A stretch of DNA of 34,025 nt from Prevotella pectinovora (GCF_000834015.1 NZ_JXQI01000044.1:1-34025), one strand, 5' to 3'. Numbered from the stretch's first letter, positions 1 through 9,628 are shown. Notes: generated by a model from the letters alone, not told the origin. Program-made: numbers and translations.

Positions 1-2
1 CA

Positions 3-113
3 GCTGAATCCTTTAATGCAAAAATCAAAGCTTTCAGAGCATCACTAAGGGGCATCGTTGATGAAAAGTTCTTTCTGTATCGACTTGCAAAGATTTATGC
101 TTATCCCCACTAA
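3..113 (+). pseudogene. C-terminal fragment of an ISL3-like transposase, cut by the window edge
   Basis: Frame 3 is open from the window edge to a TAA at 111-113. It reads AESFNAKIKAF followed by FRASLRGIVDEKFFLYRLAK. The 'AESFNAKIKAFRA...FFL.RLAK.Y' pattern is the typical C-terminus of ISL3-type DDE transposases in Bacteroidetes (recalled family knowledge). Only about 36 residues lie in the window, so it cannot be told whether the gene is intact upstream. The element's right end should lie between here and the stop codon of the next gene at 279, but I could not identify its terminal repeat. Confidence 0.6.
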
Positions 114-192
114 ATTTCCACTGAGCCGCTATTAGGGCTTGCTCGGGACTTTCACCCGTTAGACAATGCTCATGCCGAGCGTACCTACAAGA

Positions 193-231
193 AGACCTCA
201 GTACCGATTGGGGTACTGAGGTCTCTTTTTT
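193..231 (+). terminator. Rho-independent terminator hairpin
   Basis: A 13-bp perfect stem (AGACCTCAGTACC at 193-205 pairing with GGTACTGAGGTCT at 212-224) with a 6-nt loop is followed by a T-rich tract at 226-231. The orientation suits the end of the plus-strand transposase transcript. It may also shield the minus-strand gene that ends at 279. Confidence 0.7.
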
Positions 232-278
232 CTGAGAATTATCACGGTTTTGCCGCAAAAAGGGCGGCATTACCCTAA

Positions 279-2807
279 TTACTTAAGGATAACCTTATGC
301 GCCTTACCGCCCTGTTTAACAATATATATGCCTTTGCCAAGGCTTCTTAGTTCAGCAGCTGTTTTAAATACTGCATCAACCTTTGTTCCAGAGAGTGTAT
401 AAACGGCTATTGCGTCAGCGTTGCCACCATTGGTTGCACTGTCAACAGCCGTAGTTATACTGTCAATGGCCACAGTCATCTTCACGGTGCTAGAGTTGCC
501 CGTCAGTTTCAGAATATAGTCTCCAGCCTCATTCGCTGCCACAGTCTGTTTGTAGATATAGTAACCGAGATAGTTGCCATCTTCCCATGAAGAGAACGAC
601 AAATACCGTCCATCAACATCATTCTTGGCATTGTCAATGTCATCATAGATATAACCACCAATATAGTCGTCGGTCTTCAGGCTGAAACTACCCTCTTCCA
701 CACTTATCTTTGCCCATACAGGTCTGTCATAAGTACCCTTGGGTATGTCGTAGGTCATTCCGTCCTCAAGCACGATAGGGCAGGTAACAGACTCTCCAGG
801 CTGCGGGTCGTTGACGATAAAGACAAGTTTTGCCTCATCGTAAACCTGTGTCAGTTGCATGTTGACAAGCCAGGACTCACCCTTCTCAACCTCAGCTACA
901 GCCTCATAGTTCACAACTGTCTCTCCGTTTACATACTCTGTTTTGACCATTGCAATCGGATAGGCCGTTTCCGTGTCGCGACAATATTGTATTTTCTCCG
1001 TAGAAGAGTAAGGAATGTTACACTTGACAGTCATCATTCCGTCTTTGTCTGCCGTGAAACGGATCCATACGTTATTGATTTTTTTCCCGCTGAAGTCGTA
1101 TTCTCCCTGAATGTCAAGAGGGCAAGAACGTGCATCGCCCGGCTGATACTCCTCTTCTGCAAGTCTGAACACATCCCCTGCTATCACATTTTCAAGTTTG
1201 ATGACATAAACATTGTCAGATACCACATCAATAGTATAAGTCTGACCATCTACAATAGGCGTACACTGCCTATCACTTCCACAGAGAAAAGCCACCTTGG
1301 ATGTTTCAGGCGCTGTGACCACCAGTTTACCGTTTTTAGTTGCAGTATATGCATAAAACCTTACGCCGTCTTTGTCGATTACGTTGTCACCGATGACGGC
1401 TGTTATAGGATTAGAGGCGAGGTCGCCCTCATTGATTGGTTCGGTATAGACGCTGAACAAGAGCGGATGGTCTTCCTTTGACACCCATTTCAATATGTAG
1501 CGTGCGCCCTCTGACCCTCCGTCTGCTTCAACACGAACCTTGTTCTGACCATACGAGCCCTGATAAGCAGCTCCATATTTATAAACATTTACCCCTGTAT
1601 AAGCGCTGTTCGGTGTCTCGGCAGCCTCAACCACAAGAAACGAGTGCAGTCCGGCAGGCAGGTCAACAGCATAATAATATGTGCCTACCTCGCTGATGAC
1701 AATGTCGTTGGCAGGCAATGTCTCTATCACGATGGGGTCATATTCCAAATCGCCAGTCTGATAAGGAGTGGTTGAGAACTGGAATTTCTCATCAAGTGCG
1801 GTGTCTTGAGACTTGTTGATGACAACGTAGTAAGTGTTTCCCGTCTTTGTCATTTCAAAGCGCAAATTAAGCGAGCCTACTGCCGAAGATGCAGAAGGAG
1901 AATCATATTGCAGACTCGTAGCGCTCTCATACATTTTCACTTGCCCTTCAGGCAGAGGGTTGTCGCTGCTGATTCGGGCGAAACCAGTCTCTGAAGATAC
2001 GAACTGATAATAGTATTTTCCGTAGGCCGAAGGCAATATGTTGTCGCCCTCAACCAAGTCGAACGGCATGTCAACCGATCCAGGCTGTGGAAATGTCAGT
2101 TCAGAACTGAAAACCACCGGGCTGGAGTTCTTGATTTCTATACTGTACGTTTCTCCCCTTTTCACCTTTGTTTTAAGAACATACCGCTGTGAACTTGAAT
2201 CATAGTTAAACGGTGTCGATACTCCGTTGACCGTGCAACTTGAGACATAAGCACCCGCCGTAAGCACCAACACGCCCCCCATAGTAGGCGAGAAGGTTGC
2301 GTAATACGTCTGCTGGTCATAGCCTTGGGTAAAGGGAGATCCTACAATCTGGGTCGTGCCAGGTTTTATCTCTAGGGCATCTTCGGCTGTAAGACCCTTG
2401 CCTATCCCATAGATGTCAGTCAGCATCTCAGCTGTGACACCCACACTAATGGTGTTTCCGCTCCAGCTACTGCCGCTTACCCCCACATATACCGTCGTGT
2501 TGGCAGGCAAGCCGTAGGCAGTCTTTGGATAGCCATATTCTGCCGACTTTAAGGTAATTGTCTGCTCCTCATCGTTCTCATCCTTGATAATGCTTTTAAC
2601 GAAGATGTTGCTGCTTCCCTCAGGGTTAAGGGTCAGCAGCGTAGGGGCTGTCGTTGTGTACTTCCAGTAGGCTGTGACAGACGAGCCTTCAGTATATTCA
2701 AAACTGTTCATGCCTTCTTTCAACTCACCAGCTGTGTCCATCGTGGTTTGCGCAGTGGCTCCTAAAGCCATGCAGGCAACAAACATTGAAAATAATTTTC
2801 TCTTCAT
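279..2807 (-). CDS. Secreted T9SS-type surface protein of unknown function (842 aa)
   Basis: The N-terminus (MKRKLFSMFVACMALGATAQ) is a classical signal peptide. The body is rich in Tyr, Ser and Thr and carries several loosely similar modules of about 110-130 residues, recognisable by recurring phrases such as 'EGDNILPS..YYYQF', 'NDIVISEVGTYYYAVDLPAG' and 'GDNVIDKDGVRFYAYTA', which suggests tandem beta-sandwich domains. The last 60 residues (VYTLSGTKVDAVF... then LGKGIYIVKQGGKAHKVILK) fit a Por/T9SS C-terminal sorting domain, so export through the outer membrane is likely. No catalytic motif was seen. The gene lies 46 nt downstream of 2854-5016 on the same strand and is probably the last gene of a three-gene operon headed by an M6 protease. 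A role as adhesin or binding protein is only inferred. Confidence 0.75.
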   Translation of the reverse strand: MKRKLFSMFVACMALGATAQTTMDTAGELKEGMNSFEYTEGSSVTAYWKYTTTAPTLLTLNPEGSSNIFVKSIIKDENDEEQTITLKSAEYGYPKTAYGLPANTTVYVGVSGSSWSGNTISVGVTAEMLTDIYGIGKGLTAEDALEIKPGTTQIVGSPFTQGYDQQTYYATFSPTMGGVLVLTAGAYVSSCTVNGVSTPFNYDSSSQRYVLKTKVKRGETYSIEIKNSSPVVFSSELTFPQPGSVDMPFDLVEGDNILPSAYGKYYYQFVSSETGFARISSDNPLPEGQVKMYESATSLQYDSPSASSAVGSLNLRFEMTKTGNTYYVVINKSQDTALDEKFQFSTTPYQTGDLEYDPIVIETLPANDIVISEVGTYYYAVDLPAGLHSFLVVEAAETPNSAYTGVNVYKYGAAYQGSYGQNKVRVEADGGSEGARYILKWVSKEDHPLLFSVYTEPINEGDLASNPITAVIGDNVIDKDGVRFYAYTATKNGKLVVTAPETSKVAFLCGSDRQCTPIVDGQTYTIDVVSDNVYVIKLENVIAGDVFRLAEEEYQPGDARSCPLDIQGEYDFSGKKINNVWIRFTADKDGMMTVKCNIPYSSTEKIQYCRDTETAYPIAMVKTEYVNGETVVNYEAVAEVEKGESWLVNMQLTQVYDEAKLVFIVNDPQPGESVTCPIVLEDGMTYDIPKGTYDRPVWAKISVEEGSFSLKTDDYIGGYIYDDIDNAKNDVDGRYLSFSSWEDGNYLGYYIYKQTVAANEAGDYILKLTGNSSTVKMTVAIDSITTAVDSATNGGNADAIAVYTLSGTKVDAVFKTAAELRSLGKGIYIVKQGGKAHKVILK

Positions 2808-2853
2808 CTTTTAATACATTAAAGGATTAATAATATACCAACACACCCATGCA

Positions 2854-5016
2854 TCATTTTGACACATGTATCTTGAAAGTTTTTTGTCTGCCTCCAGTCA
2901 TTGTTACACGAAGAAGATAGACACCTTCCGTAAGGTTGGCTGTAGAAATAGTTCTGTCACATGTCGTTGTCAGTTTGCGTCCAACCACATCATAGACAGT
3001 GGTTTTCTCTGAACATTCTGGCAGAGTGATGTTGTGTCCGTGACATTCCACCTGTTCTTCAGCGTTAACATTGCAGATGCCGGAACCGGCTGCCTCCTCA
3101 ATGGTTATACCAGCTATTTGCAAATAAGAATAATTGTCAAGAGGCAGTGTAGAGTTAAGATGCAGTCCGATACAGTTTACGCCTTCAATACCTTCAGGAA
3201 GCCTGACAATGTAGTCGGTAGTAGGCATAGGCTCACCGTCGGTTGGTTCAACGGTCATTGATCCTACAACGCTTTGTGCCTCGACAGTATTCCTGCATCC
3301 AAGGGTTACATCCAGTGTTTCGGTGGAAATCGATCGTGCATTGACCCTCACCTGATACACTTTGTCGGCCTCAAACTTCATCGGGGGTGTTATGAGCCAT
3401 TCGTCGGCATCTTGCTCCGCCATTCCTACGGTTGGGTTCAACATATACTCCACGCAGACGAGCGTGTTGCCAAACTGATAATATCCATAAGGCGAATAGT
3501 AGGTCCATGTAAATCCGTCGTTATTGGCATCAACGGCTTGCCATTGGTTAAGAAAGTAAGTCAGGTCTGAAAAGTCTTGCGAAACAGGCAGGTCGAGTGC
3601 ATTGCCCAGCACATAAGTTCCAGGCACTTTGGTTTCCGACTCTCCATACTGGTTACATGCCGTGACGGTGTAGGAATACCGCCCCAAGCGTCGTGCACTT
3701 TTGTCGGTGAATGTATTGTCTGTAAGTCCTTCTACCAGCGTCGTTTCATCGGGCATCCTCACGATTTTATAGGTCTGGCCCTCAGGGTCGAAGTATCCGC
3801 CGTTGAAGCCCTCATCGGCAGGGCTCCATGTCAGGGTTGCCGAGGCGCATCCATCGTCCACGGTTACTGTCATGTTGCCTACATGCCCAGGCCAGTCATG
3901 ACCGACATATGCGAAAGCTTCGCCATGTTCCCCTTCCCCGGCCTCGTTTACGGCATAAATGGAATAGCGGCAAGGTCCATCTTTCTCCATGGCAATATCA
4001 GTATAAGTCATCTCTGCCCCAGGTTCAGTCGCATCGATGGTAGCCACAGGCTCATTGTTTCTCAAAACTACCACGCTCTTGATGTGGTCAAGGTCATTGC
4101 CAGCAAAGGTCTTCATCGGGTTTTTCCAACTTATGGTTGCAGAGAGTTTTCCGTTGGCATCAGGTGTCACCTTCACCTCTGTCGGAGCTGCGGGAGCATC
4201 ATCACCTCCTTCTACAAACGGGATATAAAGGGAAAGCAATGCCGAATAAATGCCCACAACACCTATGTTGGTAATTTCTACAGGGTCTTTCGAGAGATCA
4301 ATCTGCAGCATATAGGTATCTCTGCCACCGTCTTCGGATATAGTACACGAAGCCCAGTAAAGCAACCCGTTGGACCTGTCGAACTCCATACTTTGGTTTG
4401 AAGCCATTCCCTTATAATGCGTATCACATATCTCGGCAAGAGCTCCGTCTTTCTTGTTAACCAGATACAGTTTCCCATTTGTGCCAACGGCATAAAGCTC
4501 CCCCTTTTTGTTGGCAGCTATTGTTCCGCAGATTGTAGCAAGAGGAGCCACCTTTGTCAGTTGTCCTGTGGTGAGATTCATCGTATATAGGGCAGACTCT
4601 CCGTACTGGTATCCTACGGCATACATGGTTTGCGTTGTATAGTCGTATGTCATGTCCTGAAGTTTTAGCGACACGTCGGTCTCGTCGGTCCAAGGTCCGA
4701 TTTCAGTCTTTTTGCCTGTCACCAAGTCATAGGCTATGAAATTGCTTGCCTGCGGACCGTATTGGTTGAACACATACTCACAGGCATAGAACACATTGTC
4801 GGCACATGCGCCTGCAAATATGCCTACGCTGTTGGAATAAGGATAAATGAGCGTGGCATTGTCAAGGTCGTCCATGTAGAACTCGCTGTAGCCATAGCCA
4901 GACAGTGCCTGATTGTTAAGGAAAAAACCATACATTTTCTTGTGGCTTACCGGCGAGGCAAGCACAGTTGCGGAGAGTGCTACCGCAACCCAGAACAGAA
5001 GTAATTTTCTTTTCAT
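2854..5016 (-). CDS. Secreted fibronectin-III/choice-of-anchor-type protein with T9SS tail
   Basis: The signal peptide is MKRKLLLFWVAVALSATVLA. The open frame begins three codons earlier at 5025 (MVTMKRK), but the ATG at 5016 gives a start matching the MKRK start of the next gene. Residues of about 30-270 resemble a WD/beta-propeller-like region ('MTYDYTTQTMYAVGY', 'GTNGKLYLVNKKDGAL'). Two fibronectin type III-like domains follow ('APTEVKVTPDANGKLSATIS', 'NMTVTVDDGCASATLTW'). Next is a cleaved-adhesin/choice-of-anchor-J-like domain ('LPVSQDFSDL...NQWQAVDANNDGFTW...DEWLITPPM'). The C-terminus ('VYDVVGRKLTTT...LTEGVYLLRVTMTGGRQKTFKI') is a T9SS sorting tail. Related architectures occur in gingipain adhesin regions and other Bacteroidetes surface proteins, so adhesion or host-protein binding is plausible but unproven. 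It lies between two secreted-protein genes with gaps of only about 50 nt. Confidence 0.75.
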   Translation of the reverse strand: MKRKLLLFWVAVALSATVLASPVSHKKMYGFFLNNQALSGYGYSEFYMDDLDNATLIYPYSNSVGIFAGACADNVFYACEYVFNQYGPQASNFIAYDLVTGKKTEIGPWTDETDVSLKLQDMTYDYTTQTMYAVGYQYGESALYTMNLTTGQLTKVAPLATICGTIAANKKGELYAVGTNGKLYLVNKKDGALAEICDTHYKGMASNQSMEFDRSNGLLYWASCTISEDGGRDTYMLQIDLSKDPVEITNIGVVGIYSALLSLYIPFVEGGDDAPAAPTEVKVTPDANGKLSATISWKNPMKTFAGNDLDHIKSVVVLRNNEPVATIDATEPGAEMTYTDIAMEKDGPCRYSIYAVNEAGEGEHGEAFAYVGHDWPGHVGNMTVTVDDGCASATLTWSPADEGFNGGYFDPEGQTYKIVRMPDETTLVEGLTDNTFTDKSARRLGRYSYTVTACNQYGESETKVPGTYVLGNALDLPVSQDFSDLTYFLNQWQAVDANNDGFTWTYYSPYGYYQFGNTLVCVEYMLNPTVGMAEQDADEWLITPPMKFEADKVYQVRVNARSISTETLDVTLGCRNTVEAQSVVGSMTVEPTDGEPMPTTDYIVRLPEGIEGVNCIGLHLNSTLPLDNYSYLQIAGITIEEAAGSGICNVNAEEQVECHGHNITLPECSEKTTVYDVVGRKLTTTCDRTISTANLTEGVYLLRVTMTGGRQKTFKIHVSK

Positions 5017-5079
5017 AGTCACCATTTTTTATTGTTAATGTATAAATCTAATATTTGTATAATTACGTCGGTCGTGCAG

Positions 5080-6855
5080 CTATTTCATCGTCAGCTTGAA
5101 TGTTCTCTGTCCGATGCTTACCAAATAGAAACCTCTTTGAAGAAAAAGGCGTTGCCTGATGTCATTGCTCGTCGAGCAAACTGCCCCCGTGACAGCGCTT
5201 ACTTTTACCCATTGCCGCTCCGCGTTGTCAATGTCAACAAATCCCTTACCTACCTTCAAATATTCCCGCTCTGCATCAACGGCGGAGACACCTGAGGGAG
5301 AGTCTGAAAAGTCAAAACTTATCACCCCCTGGCTTTCACGGATGTTTACAACAGAAACATGGCAAGCATTGCCTCCCTGCCTCCATGTCATTGCAGGCAC
5401 ACTGTTGGCAGAAAGCTCAGTATATAGTCCGTTGTCTCCTGGATAGGTATCCGTGGCAAGAGTCTCCATCGAAGTCACGTTGTCAGCCGGCACGAGATCC
5501 ACATGTTCATAACCAGCAACGGCGGTGTTTACTCTGTTGCTCTGCCAAAGAGACGGAACGTAGTGTACATGCGACACTAAGAGTCCATGACCTGGCAAGG
5601 CTGAATCCCATCCTTCCAGCTGTCTGTTTTCCAAAACGAAATACTCGTTTTCGTCTTCCTCGTTGACAATGAATACCGCTTTGTTCGAAGAGGAAAGAGG
5701 TTCCAGTTCAACATTGTTCATCTGCCCTTCAACGACTGTCGGTTCAAGCCATCCCAACGAATATTTATCCATGGCTGTATATCCGCTTGGAGTGCGCGAG
5801 TCGTTGTTGTATAGCCCCACATCCATCACATCCCAATACATCATTCCATTATATCCTGAATACATAGGGTCGTAGATGTCAGGCAAGCCAAGTATATGGC
5901 TAAATTCATGACAGAACGTTCCTATACCGTCAATTTCATTGCCTGTACAGCCTTTCAGTTCGCTCGAGCAACTGCTTTGGCCGAGATACATGTTGTCAAA
6001 CATCTTCCATGTCTTGTAGGTCAGGTCAACCGACTGCGGCCACATGGTATCCTCTGCAGCCCCTTGTGCCTCGCTGTAGCCAGCATAAACCACATAGACA
6101 AAATCTACCGTACCGTCATCATTGAAGTCGTAGCGGCTGAAATCAACATCAAAATCTCTGTCGGCCACCGTACATGCGTCAACCATCAAATCGACAACGT
6201 TCTCGTCCAGTCCGTAATGACTCATTTTTCCAGGCAGCGTCACAGGACCTACCACATCAAATTCAGGTTCAAACAGCCCTGCCGACTGGTCTGTAAAATA
6301 ATCCCTTATGCTCCCCGTGGCATAAGGTCCATTGTAGCCTTTCTCATTGGCCAGTCTGTCATACACCTCATTGATATCTTGACACGAGAATTTCATGTCG
6401 GCATATTCGGCCAAGATAATCAGCCCCCTGATCTTTCCAGTTGTCGGAAAAATCTGCTTCACTGCTCCAGGAGCCAGTGGTGTCTTGGCCATTATCCTAC
6501 TGTCGCGCTCTGCGACAAGTGCCTTTCTCAGCCTTGCCTGCGCATCAGGTGTCAACAAGTCACCAATGGCATCAGTGGCATGTCGGTCATAAGCAGTCAC
6601 CGTTGAGGCCACCACGTGTCCACTGCCATCAATACAGGCATAACACATGCGCCCCTCATGGTCTCTTTTAAGCATCATGCCGTCGGTTGTCTCAAAAAAA
6701 TGAATGTTTTCGTCCCCGCGCAGATACACGTTGATTACCCTGCCGTTAGGCTGCTCCACGCTTACAGGCCAAGGCCAGGCAGGCGAGGAAAGAGCTTCTG
6801 TGGCCCATACGACTGAAGCCACGACAAGCCATGTTTTCAATTTTTTCAAGTTCAT
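5080..6855 (-). CDS. Secreted M6-family metalloprotease with T9SS tail (591 aa)
   Basis: A signal peptide (MNLKKLKTWLVVASVVWATEA) is followed by an N-terminal pro-region of about 130 residues ('AWPWPVSVEQPNGRVINVYL...') and a catalytic domain starting near 'KIRGLIILAEYADMKF'. The zinc motif HEFSHILGLPD gives H316, E317, H320 and D326, matching the M6/immune-inhibitor-A pattern HExxHxxGxxD. The downstream 'MMYWDVMDVGLYNNDSRTPS' is the expected met-turn region. The tail ('KGFVDIDNAERQWVKVSAVT...GFYLVSIGQRTFKLTMK') looks like a T9SS sorting domain. It is the first gene of the minus-strand trio, with a TAATTTTG -7 element upstream, and is divergent from the TPR-AraC regulator at 7042, which may control it. 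Likely role: extracellular proteolysis. Confidence 0.88.
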   Translation of the reverse strand: MNLKKLKTWLVVASVVWATEALSSPAWPWPVSVEQPNGRVINVYLRGDENIHFFETTDGMMLKRDHEGRMCYACIDGSGHVVASTVTAYDRHATDAIGDLLTPDAQARLRKALVAERDSRIMAKTPLAPGAVKQIFPTTGKIRGLIILAEYADMKFSCQDINEVYDRLANEKGYNGPYATGSIRDYFTDQSAGLFEPEFDVVGPVTLPGKMSHYGLDENVVDLMVDACTVADRDFDVDFSRYDFNDDGTVDFVYVVYAGYSEAQGAAEDTMWPQSVDLTYKTWKMFDNMYLGQSSCSSELKGCTGNEIDGIGTFCHEFSHILGLPDIYDPMYSGYNGMMYWDVMDVGLYNNDSRTPSGYTAMDKYSLGWLEPTVVEGQMNNVELEPLSSSNKAVFIVNEEDENEYFVLENRQLEGWDSALPGHGLLVSHVHYVPSLWQSNRVNTAVAGYEHVDLVPADNVTSMETLATDTYPGDNGLYTELSANSVPAMTWRQGGNACHVSVVNIRESQGVISFDFSDSPSGVSAVDAEREYLKVGKGFVDIDNAERQWVKVSAVTGAVCSTSNDIRQRLFLQRGFYLVSIGQRTFKLTMK

Positions 6856-6903
6856 GTCTTTCTATTTTTTATTTTGTAAAACTCAAGTGTTCACCATTGT
6901 GCG

Positions 6904-6911
6904 CAAAATTA
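6904..6911 (-). promoter_or_regulatory. Bacteroidetes -7 element upstream of the M6 protease gene
   Basis: Read on the minus strand, 6911-6904 is TAATTTTG followed by C, an exact match to the Bacteroidetes -7 consensus TAnnTTTG. It lies about 49 nt upstream of the ATG at 6855. No convincing -33 TTG lies at the usual spacing, so a regulator may be needed for activity (inference). Confidence 0.45.
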
Positions 6912-7000
6912 TCATAAAAACAATTATTTTATTTCATATTTAGCCTTCAATATTTGTCAATTGGTAAAATGCAAGTGAAAAAGAACCTATTTTGAGCACA

Positions 7001-7035
7001 TTTGTCCGTTTAATTGTCTTTTTTTTATACTTTTG
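7001..7035 (+). promoter_or_regulatory. Promoter of the TPR-AraC regulator gene, apparently leaderless
   Basis: TTTG at 7001-7004 and TACTTTTG at 7028-7035 are separated by 23 nt, slightly long for the Bacteroidetes -33/-7 pair. The -7 match to TAnnTTTG is exact. Transcription would start about 6 nt beyond the element, practically at the ATG at 7042, which suggests a leaderless or near-leaderless mRNA. Confidence 0.45.
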
Positions 7036-7041
7036 CATCAA

Positions 7042-8538
7042 ATGAAAAAAATACTGCTTTACATCAAATCCGTTTTTTGTTGGCTGTTGATGTTCACCTT
7101 CTGCCATACGGCATCAGCCAGACAACCGCAAAGAGGACCAGCCAAGGCCATCTGCAGCGAGGCCACCCGATATTACTCAGAAGAGCAATATGCCCTTGCC
7201 ATGCTAAACTACATCGAGGGTATGGAGGCGGCTGAGCGCGAGAAAGACATCAACACCTATTTAATATGTGTAGGCTGCATCGCCAACATATACGAGACCA
7301 TTGGCGACTACGAGGCAGACATCATCTATCTTTTCAAGGGTTATGAAGCAGCCTCGAAAACCAATAACCGTTCCATGACCAGCATCTACCTAACTAACAT
7401 CGTGGCAGCATACTGCCGAATGGGATATGCCAGCCTGGCCAACAAATACTATAAGTTGCAACAAAATACTCCGCTGCCCAACAACATCACCGAATGGAAA
7501 TATTTTCTCATCTACAACAAGGCCCGCATCCGGCAGGCAGAAGGGAAAATGAAAGAAGCGATAAAAATCCATAGGGAGGCCATCCGCTTTGCACAAGAGG
7601 CGGGAATGGACAGCATATATACCTTATACCAGACTTGCGAGATTGGCAATATATACCTGAAGCAGGGCGACTACCAGAATGCGCTGCAATTCGGCTACAC
7701 CTGTCTGTCGTCTGCCAAAAAGTTAAAGAGCAGAGAGCTACAGGTCAATGCGCTCGACATTCTGGCCAACGCATACCGCTCAATCAACACCGACTCGGTC
7801 AACAAATACCACGCCCTTTATCTCAGCATGACCGACTCCGTGTTTAACGCCCGCAACTTTTTCAAGGTGCGGAACAACATGGCCCAGTATGAGACGCGCA
7901 AAAGCAACCGGCATATCAACAAACTCAACTCCATCATCAACAACCAGCTACTCGCCATCATCGTCATCTCAGTTCTATTCGTGCTCTCTATAACGCTACT
8001 CGTCATGCTGCACAACAAGAACAGAAACCTGCGCAATGCCCAAAAACTGATTTTCCAGAAACACAAGGAAAAGACTCGCGCAGATGCAGATAGCCGTGGT
8101 CAGCACGAGGGCAACCATGCTTCAGCCTGCAACAACCTGCCCATAACCGATGCCCAATATCAGCAGCTGTGCAGTCACATCAAGACCATCATGGACGATA
8201 TGAGTGTGATAAGTGCCCCCGACTTCTGTCTTGACAAACTTGCACACATAGTCGAGTCTAACCGCACATATGTGTCAATGGTCATCAACAACACCTACGG
8301 CAAAAACTTCAAAAGCCTACTCAACGAGCGGCGCATCGGCGAAGCCTGCAAACGTCTTTCAGACAAAGAGCATTATGGCCACTACACCATACAGACCATC
8401 TACGAGGAGGTGGGCTACACCAATGCCTCCAGCTTCATCAGGGCATTCAAAAAGGTGATGGGCATGTCCCCATCGGTATATCAGAAACTGGAGGAAGACT
8501 GCGGCAAGGGTAGCCGTACAGACGATGATGCCCTATAA
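7042..8538 (+). CDS. Membrane-anchored TPR/AraC-family transcriptional regulator
   Basis: I chose the ATG at 7042; a TTG at 7033 is in frame but overlaps the -7 element. A signal or anchor segment (MKKILLYIKSVFCWLLMFTF) precedes about 270 residues of tetratricopeptide-like helices ('AEREKDINTYLICVGCIANI', 'CEIGNIYLKQGDYQNALQFG'). One transmembrane helix lies near residues 302-324 (AIIVISVLFVLSITLLVML). From about residue 372 the C-terminus is an AraC-type double helix-turn-helix: 'FCLDKLAHIVESNRTYVSMV', then 'TIQTIYEEVGYTNASSFIRA', then 'FKKVMGMSPSVYQK'. The layout suggests periplasmic or extracytoplasmic sensing joined to cytoplasmic DNA binding, as in other Bacteroidetes TPR-AraC proteins. 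It is divergent from the M6 protease operon, its most likely target by position. Confidence 0.85.
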   Translation: MKKILLYIKSVFCWLLMFTFCHTASARQPQRGPAKAICSEATRYYSEEQYALAMLNYIEGMEAAEREKDINTYLICVGCIANIYETIGDYEADIIYLFKGYEAASKTNNRSMTSIYLTNIVAAYCRMGYASLANKYYKLQQNTPLPNNITEWKYFLIYNKARIRQAEGKMKEAIKIHREAIRFAQEAGMDSIYTLYQTCEIGNIYLKQGDYQNALQFGYTCLSSAKKLKSRELQVNALDILANAYRSINTDSVNKYHALYLSMTDSVFNARNFFKVRNNMAQYETRKSNRHINKLNSIINNQLLAIIVISVLFVLSITLLVMLHNKNRNLRNAQKLIFQKHKEKTRADADSRGQHEGNHASACNNLPITDAQYQQLCSHIKTIMDDMSVISAPDFCLDKLAHIVESNRTYVSMVINNTYGKNFKSLLNERRIGEACKRLSDKEHYGHYTIQTIYEEVGYTNASSFIRAFKKVMGMSPSVYQKLEEDCGKGSRTDDDAL

Positions 8539-8560
8539 CCCCCTTGCTCGCACCCACGCT

Positions 8561-9628
8561 TTATCTATTCAGTTTCCATACGCAGCCGTCTTTGGTGTCT
8601 TTCACCTCAAATCCGGCTTCGGCAAGGGCATCACGAATCTGGTCGCTCGTAGCCCAGTCTTTCTCAGCCTTGGCCTTGGCACGCAGTTCGAGCACCATGT
8701 TGACCACCTTGCCGTATGCCTCTTCACGGGCATCAGAAGAATTGCCCTTCTCCTGGCGCAGACCAAGGATGTCGCAGGCAAAGAGACGCATGGTCTCGTC
8801 CAGTTCCTTCAAACAGTCGGCGCAGATGGTGGCCTTGTGGTCGAGCAGTTTGTTGACCACGCTGCACGCCTCGAACAGATAGCTGATGACCAGCGGTGTG
8901 CTCAGGTCGTCGTTCATGGCATCATAACATTTCTGCCTCAGTTGGGAAACCACCTGTTTGGTCTGCTCGTCACATTTGTCGGCAGGCTGGATGCGCTGCA
9001 GGTCGTTGATACCGTTCATCAGTCGCTCCAAGCCCTTCTGGCTGGCGAGGAGAGCCTCGTTGCTGAAATCCACCGTACCACGATAGTGGGCTGAGAGGAT
9101 GAAGAAACGGATGGTCATGGGCGAATAAGCCTGGTTGAGCGAATGGTGAGTGCCCATGAAGAACTGTTCGAGCGTGATGAAATTGCCCAACGACTTGCCC
9201 ATCTTCTGCCCGTTGATGGTAATCATGTTGTTGTGCATCCAGTATTTCACCATCGGCTTGTCCTGACTGGCCACAGCCTGCGCGATCTCACACTCATGAT
9301 GTGGGAATATCAAGTCCATGCCTCCACCATGAATGTCAAATTCCTCACCCAGATACTTGCGGCCCATGGCGGTACATTCACAATGCCATCCGGGGAAACC
9401 GTCGCTCCAGGGGCTCGGCCAGCGCATGATATGTTCAGGCTGTGCCTTCTTCCACAGGGCAAAGTCGGCCTGGTTGCGTTTCTCGCCCACGCCGTCCAAC
9501 TGACGACTGGCATCCTTCACGTCGTCGAGGTTACGTCCTGAGAGAATGCCATAATGGTATTTCTCGTTATACTTTTTGATGTCAAAGTAGATGCTGCCGT
9601 TGCTCTCGTAGGCAAACCCGTTGTCCAT
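8561..9628 (-). pseudogene. cysS: Cysteinyl-tRNA synthetase, 5'-truncated
   Basis: The 355-residue frame matches the central and C-terminal parts of CysRS. The zinc-site region is present: '[13 protein letters not shown]' supplies a zinc Cys and '[11 protein letters not shown]' the His and Glu ligands. The class I signature appears as KMGKS (in '[10 protein letters not shown]'), and the C-terminal helical domain runs to the end. Complete bacterial CysRS is about 450-500 residues. The N-terminal part of the Rossmann fold with the HIGH motif is missing, so the product cannot activate cysteine alone. In frame, the minus strand upstream of 9628 stays open for about 18 codons ('[15 protein letters not shown]') to a TGA near 9683-9685 and shows no CysRS N-terminus there. 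The break lies beside AT-rich DNA and an IS982 remnant. An intact cysS elsewhere is expected, since the enzyme is essential. Confidence 0.8.

Noticed and set aside
1..278. Minus-strand 78-codon frame (34-270)
   Set aside because: It overlaps the transposase tail and the terminator hairpin, which explain the region.
855..1481. Plus-strand open frame of 208 codons
   Set aside because: It is the complement of the 842-residue secreted protein gene, whose signal peptide and sorting tail make the minus strand the real one. Its product has no domain.
3577..4401. Plus-strand open frame of 274 codons
   Set aside because: Antisense to the fibronectin-III-type secreted protein gene; no recognisable domain or promoter.
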